64,000 nucleotides of DNA from Ilyomonas sp965214235 (GCA_965214235.1 CBDCBH010000002.1:496001-560000); one strand, 5' to 3'; positions 42,505-52,527 are shown, counted from the first letter of the stretch. The notes: a model not told the origin generated them from the sequence alone. Made by a program: numbers and translations.

Positions 42505-45500
42505 ATGGCAAGAAAAAAACAAGACCCCCCGATAACCGACCAACCCGATTCAGAAAACAACCAACCGGTTGAAAAGAAGAAACCGGGCAGAAAAAAAACT
42601 GCATCTGCGCAAGGAGAAGTTACTAACGAAGTAACGCCTTCTGCATCAAAAAATAAAGAAAAGACTGATTCATTTAAAGAAGATTCCTCAGCACCAACAG
42701 AAAAAAAATCAACAAAAACAAAAGCAAAAAAAGAAGATACTTCAAGTAGCACGCAACCTGAAGAAGCGCAACAAAATGTTGCTGAAACACCAGGCGAAGA
42801 AAAGCCGGTAAAAAAAGTTGCGAAGCGAAAATCATCAATCAAAAAAGAAATTACAAAACAGGAAGAACCGGTTGTGCAAGAGCCGGAAACGTTTGCTGAA
42901 GCAACGCCCGAAGTTGTTAAACATGTAGAACCGGTAACGGTTGCAGAAGAAAAAAACGAAGCGTTTGTGCATCGGCTGGCTCATCATCACGAACATGCCG
43001 AACATCAGGAAGAAACAGTAAATAATACTGAATCAACAACAGAAACAGCGGAAGCGACAACAGATGAAAATGAAGTAAAAACAAACGATGCTACAAAAAA
43101 CAACACGGAAAAAGAAGGAACAAAAATTACTTTTATTGTAAGTTATTATACCAAGCCCGGGCAAACATTATATATATCGGCGCATCATCCATTGTTTGGT
43201 AATGGCAATGCCCTTGCGGCTTTGCCGATGCACTATTTAGATTCGCAACATTGGACAGCAGATATTTTTATTGATAAGAATGAGCTGACAGAAGATGTGG
43301 TTTATAATTATGTATTGAAAGAAGAAGATGGCAGTTTTGTGTACGATGGCGGCAAGGATAAAAAAATGAAACCAACGTTTTACAAAACCAAAAATATTAC
43401 GCTGGTTGATGCCTGGGATTTTGAAGGGTATTACGCTAATTCTTTTTTTACCGAGCCGTTTAAAAATGTATTATTTAAAAACCATCAGCCTGCTTTCGAA
43501 AATGAGCAACCTCAAACTTACACGCATCTGTTTTGCATAAAAGCGCCGTTGCTGGTGCAAGGCCAAGTGGTTTGCCTTACCGGAAGTACAGATTCGGTAA
43601 AGCGCTGGAACACGGACGAGCCTTTGCTGTTAAGCAAAAAAGAAGGTGAAGATGATTGGCAAATAAAAGTAAATCTATCGCCGGAAGAAGTTCCGCTAAA
43701 TTATAAATATGGCATTTACAATATTCAGAAAAAAAAGCTTGTGCAGTTAGAAAATGGCGACAACCGCACACTTGCCAATAGTTTTGAAAACGACAGTGAA
43801 ACAATTGTAAATGATGGTTTCATACGCACGCCCGACAATACCTGGAAAGGCGCAGGTGTTGCCATTCCGGTGTTTGCTTTGCGCAGCGAAAACAGTTTTG
43901 GCTGCGGCGAATTTACTGATATAAAAAAGCTGGTTGACTGGAGCAAGTCTGTAGGCTTGCAACTGGTTCAACTGTTGCCGGTTAACGACACAACCGCCAC
44001 CAAAACATGGGTAGATTCTTACCCGTACGCCGCTATTTCTGCTTTTGCTTTACATGCCATGTATTTGAATGCCGAAGAAATGGTAAGTGATGAAAATTTG
44101 CATTTTATAGCGGGTTATAAAGAAGAAGCCCAACGCCTGAACGCCTTGCCAGATGTGGATTACGAGGCTGTGAACGATTTGAAGTGGAAGATTATTCATG
44201 AAGTGTATCCGGCGCAAAAAGAAGCTACGTTTGCATTAGAAGATTATAAAACTTTCTTCCAAAACAACCAACACTGGCTCATTCCTTACGCTGCTTTTTG
44301 CTGTTTGAGAGATACTTACAACACAGCTGATTTCAGCAAGTGGAATGAAAACAAAATTTACAACGCTGAAGCGGTTGCTAACATGCTGCAATCGCCCGAA
44401 CAAAAACATAAGGCGGGCATTTATTATTTTGTGCAGTATCATTTGCATTTACAATTAAAAGAAGCCGCAGAATATGCGCATAGCTGTGGTATTGTAATTA
44501 AAGGCGATATACCCATTGGCATTGCCCGCAACAGTGCCGACACATGGCAGCAGCCACAGCTTTTTCACTTAGATATGCAAGCCGGTGCGCCTCCCGATTC
44601 TTTCGCTGTAAAAGGTCAGAACTGGAGTTTTCCAACTTACAACTGGCAGCACATGAAGGAAGATGGCTTTGCGTGGTGGAAGCAACGTTTTTTGCAGATG
44701 AGCAACTACTTCGATGCGTTTCGTATTGATCATATTTTGGGCTTTTTCCGCATCTTGAGCATTCCGTTAGATTCGGTGGAAGGCATCATGGGGCATTTTG
44801 TTCCTGCGCTGCCGGTGCATGTTGATGAGTTTGGTCAATGGAATACTTATTTTGATTATAAAAGATATTGTAACCCGTTTATTAATGATACTGTTTTAAA
44901 TGATTGGTTTGGCGATCAACAACAGTATATAAAAGATACATTTTTAAATAAAGAGGAAGAAGAAACGTATAGTTTAAAACCGGAAGTAAGCACACAAAAA
45001 CGAGTGGAAACTTACTTTGCCATACGTGAAAAAAACGAACACAATAATTGGTTGAAAGAAAAGTTGTATGATCTGATTAGTAATGTGATTTTGTTTGAAG
45101 AAAAAGATTCGGATGGACAGTTGTTTCACTTCCGTTTTGGAATGGAAAAAACAACATCGTATCAACATCTTGACGATTACACAAAGAACCAGTTATATCA
45201 CTTATCGGTTAACTATTTTTATGAGCGCCAGAACGAATTTTGGCGGCACGAAGCGTTGCAAAAACTGCCTGCTTTAAAAGCAGAAACCGATATGCTGATT
45301 TGCGGTGAAGATTTGGGTTTGGTGCCTTCCTCTGTGCCGCGTGTTATGCAGGATTTAGGTTTGCTAAGTTTGGAAGTGCAGCGGATGCCAAAAGATGAAC
45401 AGGCGAGTTTTACCAACCTTTCGGCAGCACCTTATTTAAGCGTGGTAACACCTTCCACGCACGATATGAGCACCATCCGCGGATGGTGGGAAGAAAACAG

Positions 45501-45819
45501 AAGTTTGACACAAAATTTTTACAATCACCAATTGGGTCATTGGGGCGATGCGCCGTTTTTTTGCGAACCCTGGATTAACAAGCAAATCGTTGATCAACAT
45601 TTGTATTCACCTGCTATGTGGAGTATTTTTCAGTTGCAGGATTTGTTGGGAATTGATGGCGATTTGCGCAGGGTGAACCCGCACGAAGAGCGCATTAATG
45701 TTCCTGCTATCCCTAATTATTATTGGAAATACCGAATGCACATTACATTGGAAGAATTGATGCAAACAAATGATTTTAATGCTGAATTAAAAGAGATGAT
45801 CAGCGGAAGCGGAAGGTAA
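42505..45819 (+). CDS. malQ: 4-alpha-glucanotransferase with tandem CBM20 and disordered N-terminus
   Basis: GH77 amylomaltase that transfers alpha-1,4-glucan chains in glycogen/maltodextrin metabolism. 1104 residues from the ATG at 42505. Residues 1 to about 205 are a Lys/Glu/Thr/Pro-rich low-complexity tail. Two starch-binding CBM20 domains follow (about 210-320 and 335-435), then GH77 from SENSFGCGEFTDIKKLVDW. Catalytic residues: Asp in DAFRIDHILGFFRI (about 738), Glu in ICGEDLGLVP (about 932), Asp in STHDMSTIRGWW (about 985). The tandem CBM20 and the long GH77 insertion make it a DPE2-type enzyme, as in plants and Bacteroides. It stands alone and is followed by a strong terminator. Confidence 0.93.
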   Translation: MARKKQDPPITDQPDSENNQPVEKKKPGRKKTASAQGEVTNEVTPSASKNKEKTDSFKEDSSAPTEKKSTKTKAKKEDTSSSTQPEEAQQNVAETPGEEKPVKKVAKRKSSIKKEITKQEEPVVQEPETFAEATPEVVKHVEPVTVAEEKNEAFVHRLAHHHEHAEHQEETVNNTESTTETAEATTDENEVKTNDATKNNTEKEGTKITFIVSYYTKPGQTLYISAHHPLFGNGNALAALPMHYLDSQHWTADIFIDKNELTEDVVYNYVLKEEDGSFVYDGGKDKKMKPTFYKTKNITLVDAWDFEGYYANSFFTEPFKNVLFKNHQPAFENEQPQTYTHLFCIKAPLLVQGQVVCLTGSTDSVKRWNTDEPLLLSKKEGEDDWQIKVNLSPEEVPLNYKYGIYNIQKKKLVQLENGDNRTLANSFENDSETIVNDGFIRTPDNTWKGAGVAIPVFALRSENSFGCGEFTDIKKLVDWSKSVGLQLVQLLPVNDTTATKTWVDSYPYAAISAFALHAMYLNAEEMVSDENLHFIAGYKEEAQRLNALPDVDYEAVNDLKWKIIHEVYPAQKEATFALEDYKTFFQNNQHWLIPYAAFCCLRDTYNTADFSKWNENKIYNAEAVANMLQSPEQKHKAGIYYFVQYHLHLQLKEAAEYAHSCGIVIKGDIPIGIARNSADTWQQPQLFHLDMQAGAPPDSFAVKGQNWSFPTYNWQHMKEDGFAWWKQRFLQMSNYFDAFRIDHILGFFRILSIPLDSVEGIMGHFVPALPVHVDEFGQWNTYFDYKRYCNPFINDTVLNDWFGDQQQYIKDTFLNKEEEETYSLKPEVSTQKRVETYFAIREKNEHNNWLKEKLYDLISNVILFEEKDSDGQLFHFRFGMEKTTSYQHLDDYTKNQLYHLSVNYFYERQNEFWRHEALQKLPALKAETDMLICGEDLGLVPSSVPRVMQDLGLLSLEVQRMPKDEQASFTNLSAAPYLSVVTPSTHDMSTIRGWWEENRSLTQNFYNHQLGHWGDAPFFCEPWINKQIVDQHLYSPAMWSIFQLQDLLGIDGDLRRVNPHEERINVPAIPNYYWKYRMHITLEELMQTNDFNAELKEMISGSGR

Positions 45820-45829
45820 AACTTCCTCT

Positions 45830-46420
45830 AATTTTCGGGTTTGTTGATAATAAAAAACTGAAACAAAAAAGTTCTGATATTTCAGAACTTTTTTGTTTAA
45901 AAAACAAATGAGCCATCAGCAAGCGCAGAAAAAGGCTGCTATCTTTCAAATTCATTGGTTCATCATTTGTTTTTACTCGTAATTTTTCACCGCCGGTTTT
46001 CAGGCTGTCAAGCGTTTGCCCCAATAAAACAAAGGGTTTATCATCCGAGCTGCTTAGGTTTCTTTTATTAATAAAACAATATTTCTACTACCAATGGCAA
46101 GGCGAATATCAAACTGTTCATGGTTTGTTTTTACTTTGTTTTTAAGGATAGAAGAATACGAAATCACAAAGCAGCGAACCATCAAAGCCGCACGCAGTGC
46201 TAATTTTAAGTTCACCGTTGAAAACTAAATACTTTATACGCGAAATCGATCATACTTATCAATCCATTTTTAAAGGCTTTTAGCATTAACGTTAATATCT
46301 GCATACTGAGCTTCTCCTGTTTCTTTATTTATGTTTCGTAATGAAACCACGTTGCTGGTGATAATGACATATATCTTCTTACAAAAACTCATAAGTATAA
46401 AAAGTAAGTCATTCAGCTTA
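45830..46420 (-). pseudogene. decayed SatD-family gene
   Basis: Reading leftward, fragments in different frames line up in order with the SatD family: VIITSNVVSLRNI (start), KWIDKYD, LALRAALMVRCFVISYSSILKN, FDIRLAIG, then SSSDDKPFVLLGQTLDSLKTGGEKLRVKTNDEPMNLKDSSLFLRLLMAHL. At least two frameshifts (near 46070 and 46220) and several stops break it. Two exact GTAAAAACAAA words (45966, 46124) fall in it, both reading VKTN. The family assignment is from memory of SatD patterns. No intact copy is in the window. Confidence 0.5.
45863..45896. terminator. strong intrinsic terminator after malQ
   Basis: A perfect 15-bp stem (ACAAAAAAGTTCTGA / TCAGAACTTTTTTGT) with a 4-base loop, 44 bases past the malQ stop. 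It is symmetrical enough to work on both strands. Confidence 0.88.
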
Positions 46421-46597
46421 AAAATGAAGAATTAAGCTATTATCCTTAAAATGTGTTAACTGAGGCTATTGACATAAATAATAAAAAAGAAAAACCAAAC
46501 GCCAGATTTAACAAATGGCTGCAACAAATGAAAAAAAGCAATTGTGCAGGCGGCTGTTTTTACTATATTTTTGTAAGTGAAAAGTTGAAGTATTTCC
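46421..46597 (+). promoter_or_regulatory. ccm promoter region
   Basis: TTG at 46542-46544 and TATTTTTG at 46566-46573, spaced 21 bases, match the Bacteroidota -33/-7 promoter. The -7 box lies 24 bases before the ccmE ATG. Confidence 0.55.
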
Positions 46598-47017
46598 ATG
46601 AAAAAATCTCATATTGCTGCGCTTATTTTAATCAGTATTACCATTGGTGTTTTAATTAGTATGATAACCGATGTTACAGGTTACGAAACTATTGCATCCG
46701 CTAAACAAAAAGAAGGCAAAACCGTTACAGTAATTGCAAAATTAGATAAACGCACCGTTGAGTACGATCCGGCTAAAAACCCTAACTACCTTACGTTTGA
46801 AGCAACTGACACGTTAGGTGATAGAATGAAAGTGGCTTACTATTATGAAAAGCCTTACGATATGGAAAAAAGCGAGCGGGTGGTGCTAAAAGGCAAAATG
46901 GAAAATGGCATATTTCAAATTCACGACCAAAAAGGAATATTAATTAAGTGTCCTTCTAAATATAAAGACGACCCGAATGCTGCCAAGCAAAGCTTAAGCC
47001 AGCAGGCAATGAATTAA
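46598..47017 (+). CDS. ccmE: cytochrome c maturation haem chaperone CcmE (Cys variant)
   Basis: Periplasmic, membrane-anchored haem carrier of 139 residues: an N-terminal anchor (AALILISITIGVLISMI), then an OB-fold (KTVTVIAKLDKRTVEYDPAKNPNYLTFEATDTLGDRMKVAYY). The haem-attachment site is LIKCPSKY, with Cys118 and Tyr122, so it is the CxxxY form rather than the HxxxY of E. coli. The Cys variant is known from other bacteria and archaea. It is followed 15 bases later by ccmF. Confidence 0.88.
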   Translation: MKKSHIAALILISITIGVLISMITDVTGYETIASAKQKEGKTVTVIAKLDKRTVEYDPAKNPNYLTFEATDTLGDRMKVAYYYEKPYDMEKSERVVLKGKMENGIFQIHDQKGILIKCPSKYKDDPNAAKQSLSQQAMN

Positions 47018-47032
47018 AACACAAACTTACGG

Positions 47033-49687
47033 ATGAACTATATTGGTGAACATGTATTGCCGGGGCAATTCGGTCATTTCTTCGCGGTGCTTGCGCTGTC
47101 AGCTTCTTTGGTTGCTACGATTTCTTTTTATTTTACCAATAAAATAAAAGATACGCTGCAAAAAAAAAGCTGGCTTGCCATTGCCAGGGCTGCTTTTTTA
47201 ATAGAAACCGTTTCGGTTATTTCCATCATCGGTTGTATTTATTACATTCTCGCCAATCATTTGTTTGAATATAAATATGCGTGGGAGCACAGCGATAAAA
47301 CCCTGCAAATTCAATATGTGTTCAGCTGTTTATGGGAAGGGCAGGAGGGTAGCTTTTTATTGTGGACGTTCTGGCATTGTGTGTTGGGCTGGCTTGTTAT
47401 CTGGCGCATGAAAAAATGGGAAGCGCCGGTGATGACAATCATTTCGTTTGCGCAGTTTTGTTTGGCAACTATGCTGCTTGGCGTTTATATTTTCAACATT
47501 AAAATAGGCAACAGTCCGTTTGTATTATTGCGTAATGAAGGCTTGCTGGATAACGCCCCTTTTTTCAGAGACATTAGTACCGGCGCTATCCGCGCTGATT
47601 ATCTTTCTGTTTTGAAAGATGGATCGGGATTGAACGCATTGCTGCAGAATTACTGGATGGTTATCCATCCGCCCATTTTGTTTTTAGGGTTTGCTTCAAC
47701 CACTGTTCCGTTTGCGTTTGCCTATGCAGGTTTGGTAACGAAAGATCAGGGCTGGGTGAAGGCTTCCATGCCATGGGCTTTGTTTTCAATGGCAGTTTTA
47801 GGAACCGGCATTATGATGGGCGCAGCATGGGCTTATGAAAGCTTAACATTTGGTGGTTATTGGGCTTGGGACCCGGTTGAAAACGCATCCCTGGTTCCGT
47901 GGCTGGTGATGGTAGCAGGCGTACATACAGCATTAATTTACCGGCACAGCGGATACTCGTTAAAAAGTGCTTATCTGTTTTACACCATTTCTTTTTTATT
48001 GGTTTTGTATTCAACATTTCTTACGCGCAGCGGCATTCTTGGCGATACTTCCGTACATGCGTTTACCAGCGCAGGAATGAACCAGCAATTGCTTCTTTTT
48101 TTAAGCGTATTTGTGTGGCTGCCATCGTTTGTAAAAGCAAATAAGGGGGGAAGAATTTTAATTGTTGGATTGATTGCCGTTATACTCACATTATCGCTTT
48201 TTTTAAATGAAAACATTGTTGCGGGCATCTGGTTGTTTTCGTTATTAGGGTTTGTAGTTGCCTTCGGAATTCAGTTAAATAATGACGCTTCTATTCCCTC
48301 TATACAAAAAGAAGAAAGCACTTACAGCCGCGAATTCTGGATGTTTATCGGCGCGTTGGTTTTCTTTCTTTCCGCAATATTAATCATCAGTCAAACCTCA
48401 TTGCCGGTTTTTAATAAAGTGTTTAATAAAAAAATGGCAGAATCGGAAGATGCAGAATTTTCGTACAACAGAATCCAGGTATTTATCGCTATCATTATTG
48501 GTGGTTTAACAGCCATCATTCAATATTTAAAATATAAGAACACAAGCAGGCAATTTTTAATAAAAAAGATATGGCTTCCCACTGCAATTGCTTTGGTAAT
48601 AAGCGTTTTAATTAGCGTGTTCGGAAATATTAATTATGACAAGAAAGGCTTTGGATTTTTAGGCGCCATTCACATTGCCATTTTTGCTGCTGTGTATTCG
48701 GTAGTAGCCAATGGAAGCTACATCTGGCTTGGCTTTGGAGGCAAAATAAAAAAAGCGGGCGCAGCCATTGCGCATGTTGGCTTCGGGCTGGTTTTATTGG
48801 GTATTTTAATCTCTTCCAGTAAAAAAGAAATTTTAAGCTGGAACACCACTGGCATCTCTACTTTGCCTGATACCGAAGCCAGCAATAAAATTGTGGGCAA
48901 GCCTGCTGAGAACAGTACGTTGTTTAAAGGCATTGCTACCGACATGGGTAAGTATGATGTTGTTTACACAAGAGATACCTTAAACGACATGAATCATAAA
49001 AAATATTTTGAGATTCATTTTAAGAGTAAAACCGGCAATGAAAATTTCAATATTTATCCCGATGTGATGCACAACACAAAAGGTCAGGACGGCTTTGCGC
49101 CTAACCCCGATTCAAAGCATTACTGGAATAAAGACATCTTTGTTTATGTAACATCCTGGCTGGAAGGCAGCAAGCAGGATACCGCTACATTTAGAACCAT
49201 AAAATTAAAACAAGGCGACACTACTTTTTATTCCAACGGCATTATCATCTTCAAAAAAATTGATGTAAATAAAACGGATGCAAAAGGTGTATTGCCAGGC
49301 GAAACCAGCATGTTACTTAACCTGCAGGTAATTAGTAAAAACGGCAGTCGCTACGGTGCGTTTCCCGGCGTGGCAATACAAAACGATAGCAGTATGCGCA
49401 GCCTGCCCGATACAGTTGTTGCGCAAAATTTAGTGCTGCGTTTTAACCGCATTGCCGATGCAAAAAATGGCGTGTTTGAAATTGGTGTAAAAGAAAGCAA
49501 CGAGCTTACCAATTTGCTTACATTAAAAGTGTTACAGTTTCCGTTTATTAATGTGCTTTGGATTGGTGTGATGGTAATGGTAATTGGTACGTTGTTGAGC
49601 GTTGCAAAATATGTTGGGAAAAAACAAGAGACTATAACAAAAGAAAACAAGATTCAAATAGTAAAAAAACAAGAAATAAAAGCATAG
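47033..49687 (+). CDS. ccmF: cytochrome c haem lyase component CcmF/CcsA
   Basis: 884 residues, many membrane segments, C-terminal periplasmic domain. It attaches haem to apocytochrome c with CcmH/CcmI-type partners. Motifs: WEGQEGSFLLWTFWHCVLGW near residue 100, NYWMVIHPPILFLGFASTTVPFAFAYAGL, and the tryptophan-rich WWD-type haem-handling loop GGYWAWDPVENASLVPWLVMVAGVHTALIYRH. It follows ccmE closely, so they form an operon. The remaining ccm genes are not in the window. Confidence 0.92.
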   Translation: MNYIGEHVLPGQFGHFFAVLALSASLVATISFYFTNKIKDTLQKKSWLAIARAAFLIETVSVISIIGCIYYILANHLFEYKYAWEHSDKTLQIQYVFSCLWEGQEGSFLLWTFWHCVLGWLVIWRMKKWEAPVMTIISFAQFCLATMLLGVYIFNIKIGNSPFVLLRNEGLLDNAPFFRDISTGAIRADYLSVLKDGSGLNALLQNYWMVIHPPILFLGFASTTVPFAFAYAGLVTKDQGWVKASMPWALFSMAVLGTGIMMGAAWAYESLTFGGYWAWDPVENASLVPWLVMVAGVHTALIYRHSGYSLKSAYLFYTISFLLVLYSTFLTRSGILGDTSVHAFTSAGMNQQLLLFLSVFVWLPSFVKANKGGRILIVGLIAVILTLSLFLNENIVAGIWLFSLLGFVVAFGIQLNNDASIPSIQKEESTYSREFWMFIGALVFFLSAILIISQTSLPVFNKVFNKKMAESEDAEFSYNRIQVFIAIIIGGLTAIIQYLKYKNTSRQFLIKKIWLPTAIALVISVLISVFGNINYDKKGFGFLGAIHIAIFAAVYSVVANGSYIWLGFGGKIKKAGAAIAHVGFGLVLLGILISSSKKEILSWNTTGISTLPDTEASNKIVGKPAENSTLFKGIATDMGKYDVVYTRDTLNDMNHKKYFEIHFKSKTGNENFNIYPDVMHNTKGQDGFAPNPDSKHYWNKDIFVYVTSWLEGSKQDTATFRTIKLKQGDTTFYSNGIIIFKKIDVNKTDAKGVLPGETSMLLNLQVISKNGSRYGAFPGVAIQNDSSMRSLPDTVVAQNLVLRFNRIADAKNGVFEIGVKESNELTNLLTLKVLQFPFINVLWIGVMVMVIGTLLSVAKYVGKKQETITKENKIQIVKKQEIKA

Positions 49688-49705
49688 TGAATTGATGTAT
49701 TTTAG

Positions 49706-50998
49706 ATGCGAATCAAAACATTATTTGTGCTTAGCGAACGACTGCTGCAATTCATCTGGCAATTTCAATATTTTTCTAAACATAAACTCTTAACAACTTC
49801 CGGCGAATGCCTGCAAATTTTACAAGCCGGAACCTTTAATACGAATCAGGGACCTGATTTTCTTCAGGCAAAAATAAAAATTGAAAACACAATTTGGGCT
49901 GGCAATATTGAAATTCATATTAATGCTTCCGACTGGTTATTGCATCAACATCAGGATGATGAAAATTACAACAATATCATTCTTCATGTAGTTTGGATTG
50001 ATGATAAAAAAATAATCAACCCCAGCGGAAATGTATTGCCAGCATTTGTTATTGAGCCTCATGTTTCAACACTGATGCTTACCCATTACCAGCAACTGAT
50101 GCAGGCAAAAGGCTTTGTTCCCTGCCAAAATTATTTGCCGGTTTTATCTTCGCTCAGCTGGCAAAACTGGCAGGAAAGATTGTTGATTGAACGACTTCAA
50201 AAGCGCGCCCAGCTTGTGTTTCAGAAGATGAATGAAACCAGCAACCATTGGGAAGAAGTGTTCTGGCAGTTGCTGGCACGTAATTTTGGAATGCCTGTAA
50301 ATACCGATGCGTTTGAAAATATAGCCCAAACCATTCCGGTTGCTGTTTTGGCAAAACAAAAAAATCAAATTCAACAATTAGAGGCTTTGTTATTAGGACA
50401 AGCTAAACTATTAAACGAACAATCGGACGATGATTATGTTTTGTTGTTGCAACGCGAATATTTGTTTGTAAAGAACAAATACAAACTAAAAGAAACCTCG
50501 ATACAACCTCTTTTTTTACGGATGCGACCTGCCAATTTTCCAACTGTCCGGCTGGCGCAGCTGGCGATGTTGGTTCATCAATCGGAGCATTTATTTTCTA
50601 AAATATTGGAAGCAAAAAGCAGTGTTGATGTAATTAAGTTAGTGAACGTTACCGCAAATGATTTTTGGCATTATCATTATCAGTTACACACAACCAGCGA
50701 TTACAAACCAAAAGTTTTGGGAGAGCAAATGGCTGAAAATATTTTGATTAACACACTTGCTCCAATTGTGTTTGCGTATGGTTTATTTCATAACAATCAA
50801 GTGTATAAAGACAAAGCTGTTGAATGGTTATCAGGAGTAAAAAAAGAACAAAACAGCGTTGTTAAAAGCTGGCAATTGTTTGGCGTGAATGCTGATAACG
50901 CAATGCAAACACAAGGTTTATTAGAATTGAAAAAACATTATTGCGATAAAAGAAAATGTTTAGACTGTGCGGTTGGAAATAAGATTTTGAAACAATAG
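49706..50998 (+). CDS. DUF2851 family protein
   Basis: 430 residues, matching the length of this Bacteroidota-specific family. The conserved N-terminal half includes ERLLQFIWQFQYFSKHKLLTTSGECLQILQAGTFNTNQGPDFLQAKIKIENTIWAGNIEIHINASDWLLHQHQDDENYNNIILHVVW, with acidic and His residues that look like a PD-(D/E)xK-type nuclease core. The C-terminus has CDKRKCLDCAVGNKILK, a small Cys cluster. The function is unknown; the nuclease idea is inference. It starts 18 bases after ccmF. Confidence 0.85.
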   Translation: MRIKTLFVLSERLLQFIWQFQYFSKHKLLTTSGECLQILQAGTFNTNQGPDFLQAKIKIENTIWAGNIEIHINASDWLLHQHQDDENYNNIILHVVWIDDKKIINPSGNVLPAFVIEPHVSTLMLTHYQQLMQAKGFVPCQNYLPVLSSLSWQNWQERLLIERLQKRAQLVFQKMNETSNHWEEVFWQLLARNFGMPVNTDAFENIAQTIPVAVLAKQKNQIQQLEALLLGQAKLLNEQSDDDYVLLLQREYLFVKNKYKLKETSIQPLFLRMRPANFPTVRLAQLAMLVHQSEHLFSKILEAKSSVDVIKLVNVTANDFWHYHYQLHTTSDYKPKVLGEQMAENILINTLAPIVFAYGLFHNNQVYKDKAVEWLSGVKKEQNSVVKSWQLFGVNADNAMQTQGLLELKKHYCDKRKCLDCAVGNKILKQ

Positions 50999-51405
50999 AA
51001 ATTAGTTTAGAAACGGTTGTCGTTCTTCTGCAATTGCCGCCTGTTCGGTCTTACACATGCATTGTGATGGCGGCTTTGCGCAACATATACTTTTGTTTTT
51101 ATTACGATTTTATAATGGCGAATGCTTTTTTATTTGCTCCGTTTTATGATTCAATTCATGTTTAGATTCTGCACATAAACGCGGTAAGTTTGGTTATCAC
51201 TCAATCATTCTATATTGGCACTTGAGAAGTGATGTTACGTTGCCCAATTGATTTCAAAGCGTACAAGAGTGATTCTTTTTTCTCTTTACTTAAAAGAGAA
51301 AAAACAAGAAATCCATGATCGCAAGAGGCGATCAACCGGAGTTACAAAAGCCCGTACCATAAAACTGTATTTTATATTGATAGATTACACACTTAATTTA
51401 AAAAT
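50999..51405. other. 407-bp gap without a recognised gene
   Basis: Lies between convergent genes. It holds a weak hairpin (TCTCTTT...AAAAGAGA, about 51280-51300) and a near copy of the GTAAAAACAAA word (51091 region, last base differs). The short rightward frame at 51248-51460 is not convincing. Confidence 0.5.
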
Positions 51406-52527
51406 TTATTTCCATTTTTTTGCCGGGCGTTTTAGCAATGCAGATGTAAAAACGATGTAATAAAAAAACATCCATACATCAAAGAGGAAAAACAAAGGAA
51501 ACAAATCGGCTTCGTTCATTTTAATCATTGTTTTCTTCCAGGTAAAAGCAACAATAAATAGCCGTACAATGAAGATGATGAGTGTTATCCACCAGTTAAA
51601 AAAGATGGCGGATAAAATGGTGATGGGATAAATAAGAAAATTTGATAGCGAAAACAAACCCAGTAACAATTTGTATTTAGTTTGATAATATTTTGCAGTA
51701 GTATAGTGCCTGCGTTTTTGCCTGAACCATTCGCTCCATGTTGTTTTCGGCTCGCTTAGCGTGTGCGCATCGGCGTCTAAAATAATGGCTGTATTACGCT
51801 TGTTCGCTACTTTGTTAATAAACAAATCATCATCGCCGCCAGGAATGTGATTGATGGAAGAAAAGCCTTTGTTGTTTAAAAACAAGCTTCGTTTGTAGCT
51901 TAAATTTCTGCCTACGCCCATGTACGGATACCCTGCCAGCGCAAACGAAAAATATTGCAATGCGGTTTGAAATGTTTCAAAACGAATGAGTTTATTAAGC
52001 AATCCGGGCTTCTTTTTATAGGCGCCGTAACCCAGTACAATTTCTATGTTGGGTGCATAGGCTTCCTGCATTTTTTGTATCCAAAGTTCTGAAGCGGGAA
52101 CGCAATCGGCATCGGTTAATAACAGCACTTCGTGGCGCGTGCTTTTAATACCGATTGACAATGGAAATTTCTTGCCCGGAATCATCAGGGCTTCTTGTGT
52201 AAGCGGAATGATAACAAGGTTTTTAAACGTTTTTTTAAACTCTTCTAAAATATATTTGGTTTCATCTTCACTGTTATCGTTCACCACAATCACTTCGTGC
52301 GTGGTTTTGTATTGCTGAAACAAAACACCGGGCAGGTTGGTAGCTAAATTTTGCGCTTCATCGCGTGCGCAAATAATTACTGACACCGGATACTCCTGCG
52401 ATTGTTGTTTTACCGGCGGCTTATAAAATACAAGCCTGAAAAAGTAAAATAAATAATAAAACAATTGTATAGCAACCACTACACAAAAGGCATAAAAAAA
52501 AATGAGCGCAATAACAGATGAATTCAT
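51406..52527 (-). CDS. GT2-family membrane glycosyltransferase
   Basis: 373 residues: an N-terminal membrane helix (VIALIFFYAFCVVVAIQLFYYLFYFF), a GT-A domain (VSVIICARDEAQNLATNLPGVLFQQYKTTHEVIVVNDNSEDETKYIL, then LLLTDADCVP with the metal-binding DxD, then GGDDDLFINK), an RQKRRHYTT motif in the QxxRW position, and two to three C-terminal helices. It probably adds a sugar to a lipid-linked or polymer acceptor at the inner membrane; the donor and acceptor are unknown. Confidence 0.88.
   Translation of the reverse strand: MNSSVIALIFFYAFCVVVAIQLFYYLFYFFRLVFYKPPVKQQSQEYPVSVIICARDEAQNLATNLPGVLFQQYKTTHEVIVVNDNSEDETKYILEEFKKTFKNLVIIPLTQEALMIPGKKFPLSIGIKSTRHEVLLLTDADCVPASELWIQKMQEAYAPNIEIVLGYGAYKKKPGLLNKLIRFETFQTALQYFSFALAGYPYMGVGRNLSYKRSLFLNNKGFSSINHIPGGDDDLFINKVANKRNTAIILDADAHTLSEPKTTWSEWFRQKRRHYTTAKYYQTKYKLLLGLFSLSNFLIYPITILSAIFFNWWITLIIFIVRLFIVAFTWKKTMIKMNEADLFPLFFLFDVWMFFYYIVFTSALLKRPAKKWK

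Noticed and set aside
42369..42842. 157-residue leftward open frame antisense to the malQ 5' end
   Set aside because: It mirrors the Lys/Glu-rich low-complexity tail of malQ, giving Phe/Ser/Val-rich nonsense, and overlaps both neighbouring genes.
45800..46024. 74-residue leftward open frame taken as an intact gene
   Set aside because: It lacks a convincing start, runs through the malQ terminator, and fits better as the last piece of the decayed SatD-like gene.
46453..46659. 68-residue rightward open frame before ccmE
   Set aside because: It overlaps the ccm promoter and the ccmE start in another frame.
51248..51460. 70-residue rightward open frame
   Set aside because: It overlaps the end of the glycosyltransferase gene and has no start signal or family resemblance.
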